Below are positions 46,934 to 56,377 of a stretch of 64,000 nt of DNA, one piece after another. The stretch's first letter is position 1; each line of letters opens with the position of its first letter. The DNA is from Saccharicrinis sp963677345 (GTDB taxonomy: Bacteria; Bacteroidota; Bacteroidia; Bacteroidales; Marinilabiliaceae): the NCBI GenBank assembly GCA_963677345.2, contig CAXXLC010000021.1, positions 124,001 through 188,000 of the forward strand. The letters run 5' to 3'. A model generated the notes under the pieces. The model saw only the letters and a program-made list of their open reading frames with translations, did no database searches and had not been told where the DNA came from. A program made the translations under genes and the position numbers.

Positions 46934-48277
46934 ATGAATAACAAGACACATTCATATATAATGATTTTTATAGCTCTTTTGTTGCCCAACATCGTTTGGG
47001 CACAAAAGTCGCTCAGCTTGCAGGAATCAAGAGATTTAGCTTTAGAATTTAATAAATCTTTAAAAATTGCGGCACAACAAAAGCAAGAAGCCATAGCTGA
47101 AAAAAAAGAGGCCTTTACAAACTATCTTCCAAATATTGATGCGAGTGGAACAGCTTCATATATGCCCACACTTGACGACATGACAATTCCGGGATTTCAA
47201 CTCCCTACTGATGCCAGCGGAACAACAGAAAGCAATGCGTATTTTCCGGGGATGACTCTGAATACTGAAAAATTATCAATATTGCAAGGAAGCGTAACTG
47301 TTAAACAAGCTATTTATGCAGGAGGCCAGGTTCGTTTAGCTAACAAAATGGCTAAAAAAGGGGTTGAAATTCAAGAACAAGCCTATCAACTTGAGGAAGC
47401 TGAAGTTATTTATAACACGGATGATGCTTATTGGAATCTTGCAGCCTTAAAAGAAAAAGTAAAATTGGCAGAATCATATGTTCAGATGCTCGATAGTTTA
47501 GAACTACAAATGTCGGATATGTACGACTTGGGATTAAAACCTAAAAGTGAAAAACTTAAAGTTACCGTACAAAAAAATGATGCTGAATTAAATTTACTTC
47601 GTGCAAAAAATGGATTCCGGCTGATGCAGATGAATCTATGCCAGGTAATTGGATTGCCACTTAATACAGAAATTATCATCACTGATAAAGCAGATGTAAA
47701 TCCAAAACTTCCTGACTTTAGTGATGGCTCGCAGCAAGCGTTATCCCAACGTCAGGAACTAAAAATGCTTGAAGGCCAAAAAGATGTTTACTCATATCAA
47801 AAGAAAATGGTAAACGCCGAATACCTGCCTCAACTAGGAGCTCAAATTTCGTATGACAAGTACAAATTAAGTAATGATTTATACGATGATGCATCTGTTA
47901 CGGTAGGAGGTCAATTATCTATCCCCGTATTTCACTGGTTTGAAAAAAAACATAAAAAATCAGCAGCGCAGGCTCGTCTACAACAAGCCGATTTAAACCT
48001 AAGCAATTCACAGGAATTAATACAACTGGAAGTTCAGCAAATCACCATCCAGCTACAAGAAGGATATGAGTATATATTATTATCGCAAAAAAACAAAGCT
48101 GAAGCCCAGGAAAGTCTGGAAGAAACAGAGGCCAGTTTTGAAGTTGGGTTAAACACAACAACCGACCTGCTTAATGCTCAAGCCTCATGGCAGGATGCTG
48201 TTGCTCAAGAGATAGAAGCATTAACACAGTTTGAGATATTAAAAACAAAGTATAAAAAAGTAATTGGTTTATTATAA
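46934..48277 (+). CDS. TolC-family outer-membrane efflux channel
   Basis: A 447-residue protein with a signal peptide ending IVWAQ (about 24). It has the two structural repeats of TolC-like OEPs: the first half is a coiled-coil (SLQESRDLALEFNKSLKIAAQQKQEAIAEKKEAFTNYLP), and the second repeats it (ELKMLEGQKDVYSYQKKMVNAEYLP). Strands for the outer barrel (GASVTVGGQLSIPVF-like) lie between. It provides the outer-membrane duct for the pump encoded just before it, 9 bases upstream. A hairpin terminator follows, so the three-gene operon ends here. Confidence 0.93.
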   Translation: MNNKTHSYIMIFIALLLPNIVWAQKSLSLQESRDLALEFNKSLKIAAQQKQEAIAEKKEAFTNYLPNIDASGTASYMPTLDDMTIPGFQLPTDASGTTESNAYFPGMTLNTEKLSILQGSVTVKQAIYAGGQVRLANKMAKKGVEIQEQAYQLEEAEVIYNTDDAYWNLAALKEKVKLAESYVQMLDSLELQMSDMYDLGLKPKSEKLKVTVQKNDAELNLLRAKNGFRLMQMNLCQVIGLPLNTEIIITDKADVNPKLPDFSDGSQQALSQRQELKMLEGQKDVYSYQKKMVNAEYLPQLGAQISYDKYKLSNDLYDDASVTVGGQLSIPVFHWFEKKHKKSAAQARLQQADLNLSNSQELIQLEVQQITIQLQEGYEYILLSQKNKAEAQESLEETEASFEVGLNTTTDLLNAQASWQDAVAQEIEALTQFEILKTKYKKVIGLL

Positions 48278-48296
48278 TTAATCATTTTAAAGTCTC

Positions 48297-48352
48297 GTCC
48301 CTATTAATTTTTCTTCAATGTTTCTGGTTCTTTTTAGGGGCGGGCTTTTTTC
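48297..48352 (+). terminator. Terminator after the RND efflux operon
   Basis: An imperfect stem CGTCCCTA...TAGGGGCG (one G-U pair) with extra pairs outside (GTC/GGGC), followed by TTTTTTC. It lies 20 bases after the TolC stop codon. Confidence 0.65.
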
Positions 48353-48381
48353 TTATTATAATACAGGTTAATAGCAGAATT

Positions 48382-48410
48382 TTTGTTTTGTAGTTTTAAT
48401 CGTATTTTTG
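48382..48410 (+). promoter_or_regulatory. Promoter of the second LytS/LytTR operon
   Basis: TTTTG at 48381-48385 is followed by a 17-base spacer and TATTTTTG at 48403-48410, a good -33/-7 match. It lies within an in-frame upstream extension of the kinase gene that begins with TTG, which shows that the real start is downstream (48437 or 48449). Confidence 0.6.
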
Positions 48411-48436
48411 ACATTAAACCTACAAAGCTATATGCA

Positions 48437-49513
48437 ATGATAATTTCTATGGCAAAGAATTTTAGCAAATTCGATGAAAAATGTCGTCACTGGCGAAAAC
48501 TTCATAAAGAAACTTCGGTAACTTTTAAAAAAAGAATTCTTTTTACACTTTTACTTGGGTTTAGTTTTCACTATATCATATACAAGGTTATACTTAACGA
48601 TGTTGATTATGGATTTGAAGGAGTTATTTTTTCAATGGCAGTATTCTTTACATTTACAGAATCAATACTATTATTCGATAAAATAATTGCCATTAAATTT
48701 CCTTGGCATACTTCTATAAAAAAAAGGATAATAGCCCTGTTTATCTTTGCTGTAGTTTTCTTTTTTACAGCTAATATTTACATCCCTAAAATAGAAAAGA
48801 ATTTTATTAAAGGTATTGTAGACGATTCTGAAAAATACAATCTTATTCTTTTAATTGGATTTTTATATTTAATAATATATGTAATTATTATCATTGCACG
48901 AAACCTGCACGAAAGCTTAAATTTTTTCATTTATGAAAATGAAAAACTAAAACAGGATAAAATTATTAGTGATTATAAAGCACTACAAGATCAGCTTAAT
49001 CCTCATTTTTTATTTAATAATCTTAGTACATTAATAGCAATTATTCATAGCGATAAAGAAAAAGCTATTAATTTTGCCGAAAATTTCACTGATGTATACA
49101 GATATGTTTTAACTAAAGAAGGGCAAGTTGCTGTATCTGTTGAGGATGAACTTATTTTTCTTAAAGCATATACAACTTTACATATGACAAGAGTGGCTAA
49201 TGGATTAAAGGTTGATATTGATGTTGATGAGAATTATCGTAAAATGAAAGTTCCTCATTTGAGTCTCCAGATATTAGTAGAAAATGCCATCAAACATAAT
49301 ATTGCATCTAAAACAAAACCCCTGGTAATTAGAATAGGGATAATTGACGGCAGACTTTATGTTGTTAACAATAAACAACTGAAAGAATCTACTTATTCAA
49401 CAAAAACTGGCTTGTCTAATTTAAGTAAGAGACTGAAAATTTTAACCGACGAGGAGTTAAAAATCATTGAAGATAATGATATTTACAGGGTAGAAATACC
49501 TTTGATTAATTAA
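48437..49513 (+). CDS. LytS/YehU-type sensor histidine kinase
   Basis: A membrane histidine kinase of the His_kinase type, about 358 residues from the start chosen here (ATG at 48437). A start at 48449 (MAKNFSK) is also good; an upstream extension would overlap the promoter. Four hydrophobic segments (for instance ILFTLLLGFSFHYIIYK, IIALFIFAVVFFFTANIYI, LILLIGFLYLIIYVIIIIA) fill the N-terminal half. The phosphorylated His (about residue 190) is in QLNPHFLFNNLS. The catalytic part has HLSLQILVENAIKHN and TGLSNLSKRL. It pairs with the LytTR regulator 16 bases downstream. It stands right after the RND operon and may respond to envelope stress, but this is only inferred. Confidence 0.9.
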   Translation: MIISMAKNFSKFDEKCRHWRKLHKETSVTFKKRILFTLLLGFSFHYIIYKVILNDVDYGFEGVIFSMAVFFTFTESILLFDKIIAIKFPWHTSIKKRIIALFIFAVVFFFTANIYIPKIEKNFIKGIVDDSEKYNLILLIGFLYLIIYVIIIIARNLHESLNFFIYENEKLKQDKIISDYKALQDQLNPHFLFNNLSTLIAIIHSDKEKAINFAENFTDVYRYVLTKEGQVAVSVEDELIFLKAYTTLHMTRVANGLKVDIDVDENYRKMKVPHLSLQILVENAIKHNIASKTKPLVIRIGIIDGRLYVVNNKQLKESTYSTKTGLSNLSKRLKILTDEELKIIEDNDIYRVEIPLIN

Positions 49514-49529
49514 CGATAAAAGATGTACA

Positions 49530-50306
49530 ATGGCTTTTAATGTTATTATAGTAGAAGATGAAATGCATAGTGCTCAGATGTTGCAAAACATGATTGATGA
49601 GCTAAGACCGGAATGGAATATTATTGACATATTTGACTCCGTTGAAGACACTATTAACTGGCTTAATAACAACGAACAACCTAATTTAATATTTCTTGAC
49701 ATTCAATTATCCGATGGTATTAGCTTTTCAATTTTTGATAAAACCAACATAGACTGTGGAGTAATTTTTACTACAGCTTACGACGAATATGCAGTTAAAG
49801 CATTTAAACTTAATAGTGTTGACTATTTATTAAAACCAGTAAAAAAAGATTTACTTCTTAATGCCATTGAAAAACTGGAAAATCTTATTAAAAAATTTGA
49901 ATCCACACAATCTTCATCCATAGATTACAAGGATATTTTAAGTAATTTGAATAAAGGAGCAAATCCATTCAGAAAAAGATTTCTTGTTTCAAAACGAGAT
50001 GCCTTCTTTTCAATTCCGGTTACAGAGATTGCATATATTTATTTTGAATCAAAATTAACCTATGCAGTTACTTTTGATAAAAAAGAACACATCATTAATT
50101 TCACACTCGATAAACTTGAAGAAGAATTAGACCCTTCTATTTTCATAAGAGCAAACCGCCAGGCTATAGTTAATATGAATGCAATTCATTCGTTGGAGAA
50201 CTATTTCGGAGGTAAGCTCATTGTTAAACTCATGCCTCAATTTGATCAAAAATTTGTGATCAGCAGAGCTAAAGCATCTGTATTTAAAAACTGGCTTGAT
50301 AGTTAA
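49530..50306 (+). CDS. LytTR-family response regulator
   Basis: A 258-residue regulator. The receiver domain has acidic residues at 9-11 (EDE), phosphoacceptor Asp57 in LIFLDIQLSDG, FTTAYDEYA and LKPVKKD. The LytTR domain (about 150-255) has IAYIYFESKLTYAVT and FIRANRQAIVNMNAI. It is clearly paralogous to the regulator at 6085-6846, sharing SIDYxLKP-like and RxNRQxIVN motifs. The two sets of genes may be related copies with different targets. Given its position it could control the RND operon or the small gene downstream, but no binding site was identified. Confidence 0.93.
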   Translation: MAFNVIIVEDEMHSAQMLQNMIDELRPEWNIIDIFDSVEDTINWLNNNEQPNLIFLDIQLSDGISFSIFDKTNIDCGVIFTTAYDEYAVKAFKLNSVDYLLKPVKKDLLLNAIEKLENLIKKFESTQSSSIDYKDILSNLNKGANPFRKRFLVSKRDAFFSIPVTEIAYIYFESKLTYAVTFDKKEHIINFTLDKLEEELDPSIFIRANRQAIVNMNAIHSLENYFGGKLIVKLMPQFDQKFVISRAKASVFKNWLDS

Positions 50307-50349
50307 AAAATAAGTGTATCTTGCATTATAAATTATAACTTTATTTGTT

Positions 50350-50631
50350 ATGGCAAATCGCAAAGAATTAAAAAAGGATATCAACTATTTAGCTTCAGAG
50401 ATTCTTTCTCAGGCTTACATGAAATTTGCTCTTATTGAAAGTGTAAAAGAAGAGCAAATTCAACCTATCATGGTAGAAGCTATAGAAATGAGAAATGAAT
50501 TTGTTTCAAGAACAAATCATCCTGACGGGAAAGACAATAAAAAAATTGTTAAGGCATACTATCAAACACTGAGAAAAAATTTAATGGCTAAAACCATTGA
50601 ATTGCTTAATAAACTTGAAACCATTAACTAA
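50350..50631 (+). CDS. Small conserved helical protein of unknown function
   Basis: A 93-residue protein, highly charged and almost entirely helical (ELKKDINYLASEILSQAYMKFALIE), with no signal peptide or membrane segment. I do not recognise a function, though proteins of this type occur in Bacteroidales. It follows the LytTR regulator by 43 bases and could be cotranscribed with it. Its stop codon overlaps the stop codon of the convergent dinB gene by 4 bases (CTAA). Confidence 0.7.
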   Translation: MANRKELKKDINYLASEILSQAYMKFALIESVKEEQIQPIMVEAIEMRNEFVSRTNHPDGKDNKKIVKAYYQTLRKNLMAKTIELLNKLETIN

Positions 50632-51719
50632 TCAAAGTTAATAGTTAACTGATATGGCAATTGTGATTCATTTCCTATCAGGTTTGAAATTGACAATCCC
50701 ATTAACCTTAATGGTTTATCAATTATAGCATTATGTAATAAAGTACTTGCCAACACGGTAAGTACTTTTTTTTCGTCTATATTTCGCAGTAAGGTTTTAC
50801 TATAAGTTTGTTGCTTAAAATCATTAAACTTGATTTTTAATGTAAGCGTTCTACCAAATTTTTCAGTTCGGATCATTCTATGCCACAAACCATCTATCAA
50901 ACACTCTAATTCTCTGTAAATATCTGCGGCCTCTTTTAAATCAACAGAAAAAGTATTTTCAATACCTACTGATTTTCTGATTCGATTAGGAACTACGGGT
51001 CTGTTATCAATTCCTCTGCTGATAGAATAAAAGAAATGTCCTGCTTTACCAAAATTCTTTACCAATCCATTTAAACTCCATTTTTGTAAATCCTTTCCGG
51101 TATAAATTCCCAATTGATTCATTCGCTCCGCAGTCTTCTTCCCTACTCCATAAAAATTCTTAACCTGCAACTGTTCAATAAACGATAAAACACCATCTGG
51201 TTTAATCACAAAAAGCCCGTTAGGTTTATCCTGATCAGAGGCTATTTTTGCTAAAAATTTATTCACACTAATTCCGGCTGAAGCTGTTAATTGTGTCTCT
51301 ACAAAAATTCTTTTCTTGATCTCCTGTGCAATAAGTGTTGCCGAATTATGATTTTTTTTATTTCTGGTTACATCTATAAATGCTTCATCAATGCTTAAAG
51401 GCTCCACCAGGTCACTATAATCATGCAGTATATTCATAATTTGTAATGAAACTGACTTGTAAACATCAAACCTATGTTTTTGAAAAATAAGACCCGGACA
51501 TTTTTTCAAAGCAACCTGAGAAGACATTGCTGAATAAATACCATATTTACGGGCTTCGTAACTGGCTGCAGCTATAACTCCTCTTTGAGATGAAGATCCT
51601 ACTACAATTGGTTTTCCTTTTAATTCAGGAAAATCACGCTGTTCCACAGATGCAAAAAAAGCATCCATATCTATATGTATTATTTTTCTTATTAAATGTT
51701 CTTCTTCACTTCCCATCAA
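50628..51719 (-). CDS. dinB: DNA polymerase IV (Y-family, DinB)
   Basis: A 363-residue translesion polymerase. Catalytic acids are in IIHIDMDAFFASVEQRD (about residue 15-20) and PLSIDEAFIDVT (about 100-105). SYEARKYGIYSAMS is the finger motif, and YGVGKKTAERMNQLGIYTGKDL is the helix-hairpin-helix DNA-binding thumb. The little finger is at about 245-355. It copies past damaged bases with low fidelity. No C-terminal beta-clamp motif of classical form is obvious. It converges with the small helical gene. Confidence 0.95.
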   Translation of the reverse strand: MMGSEEEHLIRKIIHIDMDAFFASVEQRDFPELKGKPIVVGSSSQRGVIAAASYEARKYGIYSAMSSQVALKKCPGLIFQKHRFDVYKSVSLQIMNILHDYSDLVEPLSIDEAFIDVTRNKKNHNSATLIAQEIKKRIFVETQLTASAGISVNKFLAKIASDQDKPNGLFVIKPDGVLSFIEQLQVKNFYGVGKKTAERMNQLGIYTGKDLQKWSLNGLVKNFGKAGHFFYSISRGIDNRPVVPNRIRKSVGIENTFSVDLKEAADIYRELECLIDGLWHRMIRTEKFGRTLTLKIKFNDFKQQTYSKTLLRNIDEKKVLTVLASTLLHNAIIDKPLRLMGLSISNLIGNESQLPYQLTINFD

Positions 51720-51770
51720 TACATATTCTTTATTTAAGAATCTTTAGTCCAAAAATATAAAAAACTTATG

Positions 51771-51812
51771 AACCTGAATCCGCTTAAAACTTTATGTCGA
51801 GATCGGGTTACC
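51771..51812 (-). repeat. Solo copy of the dispersed imperfect palindrome
   Basis: Read on the minus strand this gives TAACCCGATCTCGACATAAA followed by GTTTTAAGCGGATTCAGG, matching the repeat end at 13910 (TAACCTGAGTTCGACATAAA, ATTTTGGATTCAG). It lies between dinB and guaB, 37 kb from the other copies. Confidence 0.55.
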
Positions 51813-51887
51813 TGGCATTAGCACAATTTCATCTTATTTACACTTTTCTTTTAAAATGGTTAATTCATTAAAAAATCATAAAGGGTC

Positions 51888-51916
51888 TTGTGGATTCATT
51901 TTATTTAGTAATTTTG
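51888..51916 (+). promoter_or_regulatory. guaB promoter
   Basis: TTG (51888-51890), an 18-base spacer and TAATTTTG (51909-51916) form a near-perfect Bacteroidota -33/-7 pair, 34 bases before the guaB start codon. Confidence 0.75.
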
Positions 51917-51950
51917 CCAAAATTTTCTAATTCAATAAATCATCAACATC

Positions 51951-53420
51951 ATGTCATTTTTAGAAGATAGAATAGTATCAGACGGCTTAACTTTCGACGA
52001 CGTATTATTAATACCTGCTTATTCTCAGGTTTTACCTCGCGATGTAAGCTTAGCATCTAAGTTTACAAAAAATATTACCATCAACACCCCGATTGTTTCA
52101 GCCGCTATGGATACGGTTACTGAAGAGCGTTTAGCTATTGCTATTGCTCGTGAAGGAGGAATTGGAGTTATTCATAAAAACATGACCATTGAAGAACAAG
52201 CTAAAAAAGTTCAGGTGGTTAAACGTGCTGAAAACGGGATGATTTTTGATCCTATCACCATTAAAAAAGATAAAAATGTAGGTGATGCCTTAGCTATTAT
52301 GAAAGAATACAAGATTGGGGGTATTCCGGTTGTAGATGATTATGGCTATTTAGTTGGAATTGTTACCAATCGCGATCTTAGATTCCAGGCTGATATGAAT
52401 CGTGAAATTGCAGAAGTTATGACTTCTGAAAATTTAATTACAACCAACCAAACTACCGACCTGGTTTTAGCTGCTGAAATTCTTCAAAAACATAAAATTG
52501 AAAAACTCCCTGTAGTTGACAAAGACAATAAACTAATTGGACTTTTAACATATAAAGATATTACTAAAGCAAAAAACAAACCTCTTGCCTGCAAAGATAA
52601 AACAGGAAGATTAAGAGTTGCTGCCGGTGTAGGTGTAACTTTTAATACATTTGAAAGAATTGATGCTTTAGTAAATGCCGGTGTTGATGCTATCGTTATT
52701 GATACTGCACACGGACACAGCCATGGTGTAATTGAAACACTCAAACAAACTAAAAAGAAATATCCAAACCTGGAAGTTGTTGTAGGTAATATTGCTACTG
52801 CAGAAGCTGCAAAAGATTTAATCGATGCAGGTGCTGATGCATTAAAAGTAGGTATTGGACCCGGATCTATTTGTACTACCAGAATTATTGCAGGTGTTGG
52901 TATGCCTCAATTATCTGCAATTTATGAAGTATCTCAGGAAGCAGCAAAATATGGAGTGCCTGTAATTGCTGACGGAGGAATCAGGTACTCAGGTGATATA
53001 GTAAAAGCCATTGCTGCAGGGGGCAGCTGTATTATGGCAGGTTCTCTATTTGCAGGTGTAGATGAATCTCCGGGTGAAACAGTAATTTACAACGGTCGTA
53101 AATTTAAAACATATAGAGGGATGGGTTCTGTTGAAGCAATGCAACAAGGCTCTAAAGACAGGTACTTCCAGGATGTTGAAGATGACGTAAGTAAATTAGT
53201 ACCAGAAGGCATCTCTGCAAGAGTTCCTTATAAAGGTACTCTCAACGAAGTTATCTATCAGTTAATTGGTGGATTAAGAGCAGGTATGGGATATTGTGGA
53301 GCAAGCACCATAGAAGGACTTCACAATGCTAAATTCACAAGAATCACAAATGCAGGTGTACAGGAAAATCACCCACACGATGTTACCATAACCAGAGAAG
53401 CACCTAATTACACCAGGTAA
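51951..53420 (+). CDS. guaB: Inosine-5'-monophosphate dehydrogenase
   Basis: A 489-residue enzyme that oxidises IMP to XMP with NAD+, the first step of GMP synthesis. Residues about 8-90 and 205-470 form the (beta/alpha)8 barrel, interrupted by two CBS domains (about 95-205; IGGIPVVDDYGYLVGIVTNRD, IEKLPVVDKDNKLIGLLTYKD). The catalytic Cys308 is in GIGPGSICTTRIIAGVG. The flap residues appear in KTYRGMGSVEAM and EGISARVPYKG. Length and motif order are standard. A strong promoter precedes it, and a hairpin terminator follows, so it may be its own unit with partial readthrough to the isomerase genes. Confidence 0.98.
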   Translation: MSFLEDRIVSDGLTFDDVLLIPAYSQVLPRDVSLASKFTKNITINTPIVSAAMDTVTEERLAIAIAREGGIGVIHKNMTIEEQAKKVQVVKRAENGMIFDPITIKKDKNVGDALAIMKEYKIGGIPVVDDYGYLVGIVTNRDLRFQADMNREIAEVMTSENLITTNQTTDLVLAAEILQKHKIEKLPVVDKDNKLIGLLTYKDITKAKNKPLACKDKTGRLRVAAGVGVTFNTFERIDALVNAGVDAIVIDTAHGHSHGVIETLKQTKKKYPNLEVVVGNIATAEAAKDLIDAGADALKVGIGPGSICTTRIIAGVGMPQLSAIYEVSQEAAKYGVPVIADGGIRYSGDIVKAIAAGGSCIMAGSLFAGVDESPGETVIYNGRKFKTYRGMGSVEAMQQGSKDRYFQDVEDDVSKLVPEGISARVPYKGTLNEVIYQLIGGLRAGMGYCGASTIEGLHNAKFTRITNAGVQENHPHDVTITREAPNYTR

Positions 53421-53441
53421 TTAAAATTATTACATATTTAT

Positions 53442-53476
53442 AAAGCCCGTAAACTTTTGTTTTCCGGGCTTTTTTA
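53442..53476 (+). terminator. Terminator after guaB
   Basis: AAAGCCCG (53442-53449) pairs with CGGGCTTT (53465-53472), followed by a T-run. It lies 20 bases after the guaB stop codon. Confidence 0.75.
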
Positions 53477-53574
53477 TTTTATTTAGCCTCCTTAAAACAT
53501 AGTAGAGCACAATAATATTTGATTTTACCTGTTTGAGTAGTGATAGTATTTTTTAGTTTAAAATAAATAATAAA

Positions 53575-55497
53575 ATGACACGAATTAAATTTCTGCTTTC
53601 TGTTGTTGCTATAATAATTGCACAAACTACAGTTTCACAGAACAACCATACACTACTAAGCATTGAAAATACTAATTACACTATTGACGAATTTGATTTT
53701 ATCTACAACAAAAACAATAGTTATACAGAAGAACCCAAATCAAAAAAAGAATATATTGAACTTTTTGTAAACTACAAACTTAAGGTTCACGAGGCCATGG
53801 CACAAGGGCTGGACACTTTAACTTCATTTAAAAAAGAATATAACTATTATAAAGACGAACTGGCTAAGCCTTATCTTTCAAACAAAGAAGTTACCGAAAG
53901 TTTAAAAAGAGAAGCCTACAACAGGTTAACGCACGAAGTTGATGCCAGCCATATTTTAATCCGCTTGTCTCATAATGCAACTCCCGAAGATACTTTAAGA
54001 GCATATAATAAAATAAAAACTATACAGGACAGAATTAATAAAGGGGAAGATTTTAACCTACTGGCTCAAGAATTTTCAGAAGATCCTTCTGCAAAGAAAA
54101 ACAAGGGCAGACTTGGCTTTTTCAGTGGATTTATGATGGTTTATCCTTTTGAATCGGCAGCTTACAACACACCAGTTAACCAAGTATCAGATATTATAAA
54201 AACAAAATTTGGTTATCACTTAATTAAAGTTCATGCAAAAAGACCAAACCGTGGTGAGTTAAAAACAGCTCATATTATGATGATGTTTCCCCCGGATGCT
54301 CCTCAAAATTTAATAGATGATAAAAAAGCAAAAATTGACTCTATTTATCAGTTAATATTAAAAGGTGATGATTTCGGAACTCTTGCACAAAACTTTTCTG
54401 AAGACAGAAATAGCGCAAAAAACAATGGCGAATTACCCTGGTTTGGATCAGGACGGATGATCCCTGAATTTAGTGAACCTGCCTTTAATCTTGATAGTAT
54501 TGGTGCTGTTTCTAAAGTAATTAAAACACCTTACGGTTTCCATATCATCAAACTTTTAGACAAAAGAGGCGTAAAAAGCTATGAAGAAATGGAAAAAGAA
54601 ATAACACAGAAAATATCAAGAGACGAAAGAGCTGACAAAGGAAAACAAAGTGTTATCAATAAATTAAAAAAAGAATATAATTTCTTACAAAATGATTCCT
54701 TACTAAACCAAATAAAATCAAAAGCCACTGACAAGAACTTTTTTACCGAATTCAACAATAATGATACTATCGCATCTTTTAGCTCAGAACACATTACAAT
54801 TAAAGATTTATTTGAACACTTAAATAAAAACAAACACTTTATAAGTGCCATAAAAAACAATTCCGTTGAATCTTTAATTAAATCTTATTTTGACGATAGA
54901 ATAATAGAATTTGAAAAAACACAATTAGATAAAAAATATCCTGAATACAAATATTTATTGAATGAATATCATGATGGCTTATTAATTTTTGAAATTAGCC
55001 AAAAAGAAATATGGAATAAAGCAAGTTTAGACAGCTCAGGCATAGCAAACTATTATAACAATCATAAAAACAACTACTATGAACCTGAAAAATTAGTAGG
55101 AAAGGCTTATTTTTCAAAAGATAAAAAAACCTATTCTAAACTAAAGAAACAACTGCAATATACACCGGGCATTTCTGCTGATTCGCTAAAATCACTTTTC
55201 CCTTCAGATAAATTCAGGTGCTTGCAAGGTGAGTTTAGTAAAGGTGAATATAAAGTTTTAGATAAAGATATCTGGAACATAAAAAATTCAGAAGGCAAAA
55301 TTGATAAAGATTTTCGCTACGGATTTGCTATTGGAGAAATTACACCAAGAAAATATAAAGAATTAGATGAAACAAAAGGACAGGTTATTAGTGATTACCA
55401 AAATGAAATTGAAAAGCAATGGATTGAAAAACTTAAAAACAAATACAATCCTATAGTTCATTTAAAAGCTCTGAAATACTCTGAAAAAAACAAATAA
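53575..55497 (+). CDS. Periplasmic parvulin-type peptidyl-prolyl isomerase, two PPIase domains
   Basis: A 640-residue protein with a signal peptide ending TVSQ (about 22). Two parvulin domains are visible: residues about 122-222 (ASHILIR, LAQEFSEDPSAKKNKGRLGFF) and 228-325 (TAHIMMMF, LAQNFSEDRNSAKNNGELPWFG). The remaining part (about 325-640) is a long alpha-rich chaperone-like region. It resembles SurA-like folding factors that help outer-membrane proteins reach the barrel machinery. It is the first of three consecutive genes of this kind, lying 7 bases before the next. Confidence 0.9.
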   Translation: MTRIKFLLSVVAIIIAQTTVSQNNHTLLSIENTNYTIDEFDFIYNKNNSYTEEPKSKKEYIELFVNYKLKVHEAMAQGLDTLTSFKKEYNYYKDELAKPYLSNKEVTESLKREAYNRLTHEVDASHILIRLSHNATPEDTLRAYNKIKTIQDRINKGEDFNLLAQEFSEDPSAKKNKGRLGFFSGFMMVYPFESAAYNTPVNQVSDIIKTKFGYHLIKVHAKRPNRGELKTAHIMMMFPPDAPQNLIDDKKAKIDSIYQLILKGDDFGTLAQNFSEDRNSAKNNGELPWFGSGRMIPEFSEPAFNLDSIGAVSKVIKTPYGFHIIKLLDKRGVKSYEEMEKEITQKISRDERADKGKQSVINKLKKEYNFLQNDSLLNQIKSKATDKNFFTEFNNNDTIASFSSEHITIKDLFEHLNKNKHFISAIKNNSVESLIKSYFDDRIIEFEKTQLDKKYPEYKYLLNEYHDGLLIFEISQKEIWNKASLDSSGIANYYNNHKNNYYEPEKLVGKAYFSKDKKTYSKLKKQLQYTPGISADSLKSLFPSDKFRCLQGEFSKGEYKVLDKDIWNIKNSEGKIDKDFRYGFAIGEITPRKYKELDETKGQVISDYQNEIEKQWIEKLKNKYNPIVHLKALKYSEKNK

Positions 55498-55504
55498 TAT
55501 TCAT

Positions 55505-56356
55505 ATGAAAGTTACTTATCCTATTGGAGTCATAATTACTATATTAATGATAAGTTCATGTTCAAGGATTTCTTCAACAGAAACCTCTCCCCCTGTTGCT
55601 TCTGTTGATGGAAAAATACTAACAGTGGAAGAGTTACAAAAAGCTATTCCAAAGAATTTAAGCAAAAACGACAGTCTTGCTTTCACACAAAATTATATTT
55701 CCAGATGGGTCAAATCATCTTTGCTGTTAAGAAAAGCCGAATTAAACCTGTCACCGGAAGAAAAAGATGTAAAACAAATATTAGAAAATTACCGTGCGTC
55801 ATTATTAATACATAAATACCAACAAAAATTATTGCTCGAAAAATATTCCCCCTTAATTACCAGTAAAGAAATTGAGGAATATTACAACAACATGAGTGAA
55901 AATTTTATTTTAAACGAGGATATTATTAAGGGGATATTTATTAAAATCCCACTAAATGCACCTAATATTAACGAAGTAAAAAAGTGGTATAAGTCAACCA
56001 ATCCGGAAGATATGGTAACCCTGGAAGAATACTGTTACCAAAACGCTCTGAATTTTGATATTTTTTTAGACCAGTGGGTTACTGTTGATGCCATCTCAAA
56101 ATTATTACCAAAACCGATTCCAAACACTCCTAATTTTTTAAAATACAATAAATCATATGAAATTTCCGATTCCAGTGCTCATTACTTTGTTTCATTTAAC
56201 GACTTCAAAAAATCGAACGAAATAGCCCCACTACAATATGTTACAGACAAGATAAAAGCTATTTTATTAAACAAAAAACGTATTGAATTCATTAAAAACC
56301 TTGAAGAAGAATTATACCAGGAAGGTTTAAAGGAAAAAGTTATAAAATTCTATTAA
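55505..56356 (+). CDS. SurA/PpiC-related lipoprotein, PPIase domain poorly conserved
   Basis: A 283-residue lipoprotein (ISSCSR, Cys at 19). Residues about 30-100 match the SurA N-terminal region: VASVDGKILTVEELQKAIP, then FTQNYISRWVKSSLLLRKAELNL. The middle region, where the parvulin core would be, has no clear HILI or GGDLGW motif, and the C-terminal part resembles the end helix (ILLNKKRIEFIKNLEEELY). It probably acts as a chaperone without catalysis, with its neighbours. It is 21 bases before the third gene of the set. Confidence 0.8.
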   Translation: MKVTYPIGVIITILMISSCSRISSTETSPPVASVDGKILTVEELQKAIPKNLSKNDSLAFTQNYISRWVKSSLLLRKAELNLSPEEKDVKQILENYRASLLIHKYQQKLLLEKYSPLITSKEIEEYYNNMSENFILNEDIIKGIFIKIPLNAPNINEVKKWYKSTNPEDMVTLEEYCYQNALNFDIFLDQWVTVDAISKLLPKPIPNTPNFLKYNKSYEISDSSAHYFVSFNDFKKSNEIAPLQYVTDKIKAILLNKKRIEFIKNLEEELYQEGLKEKVIKFY

Positions 56357-56377
56357 ATTTGTCCAAAAATAAAAAAT

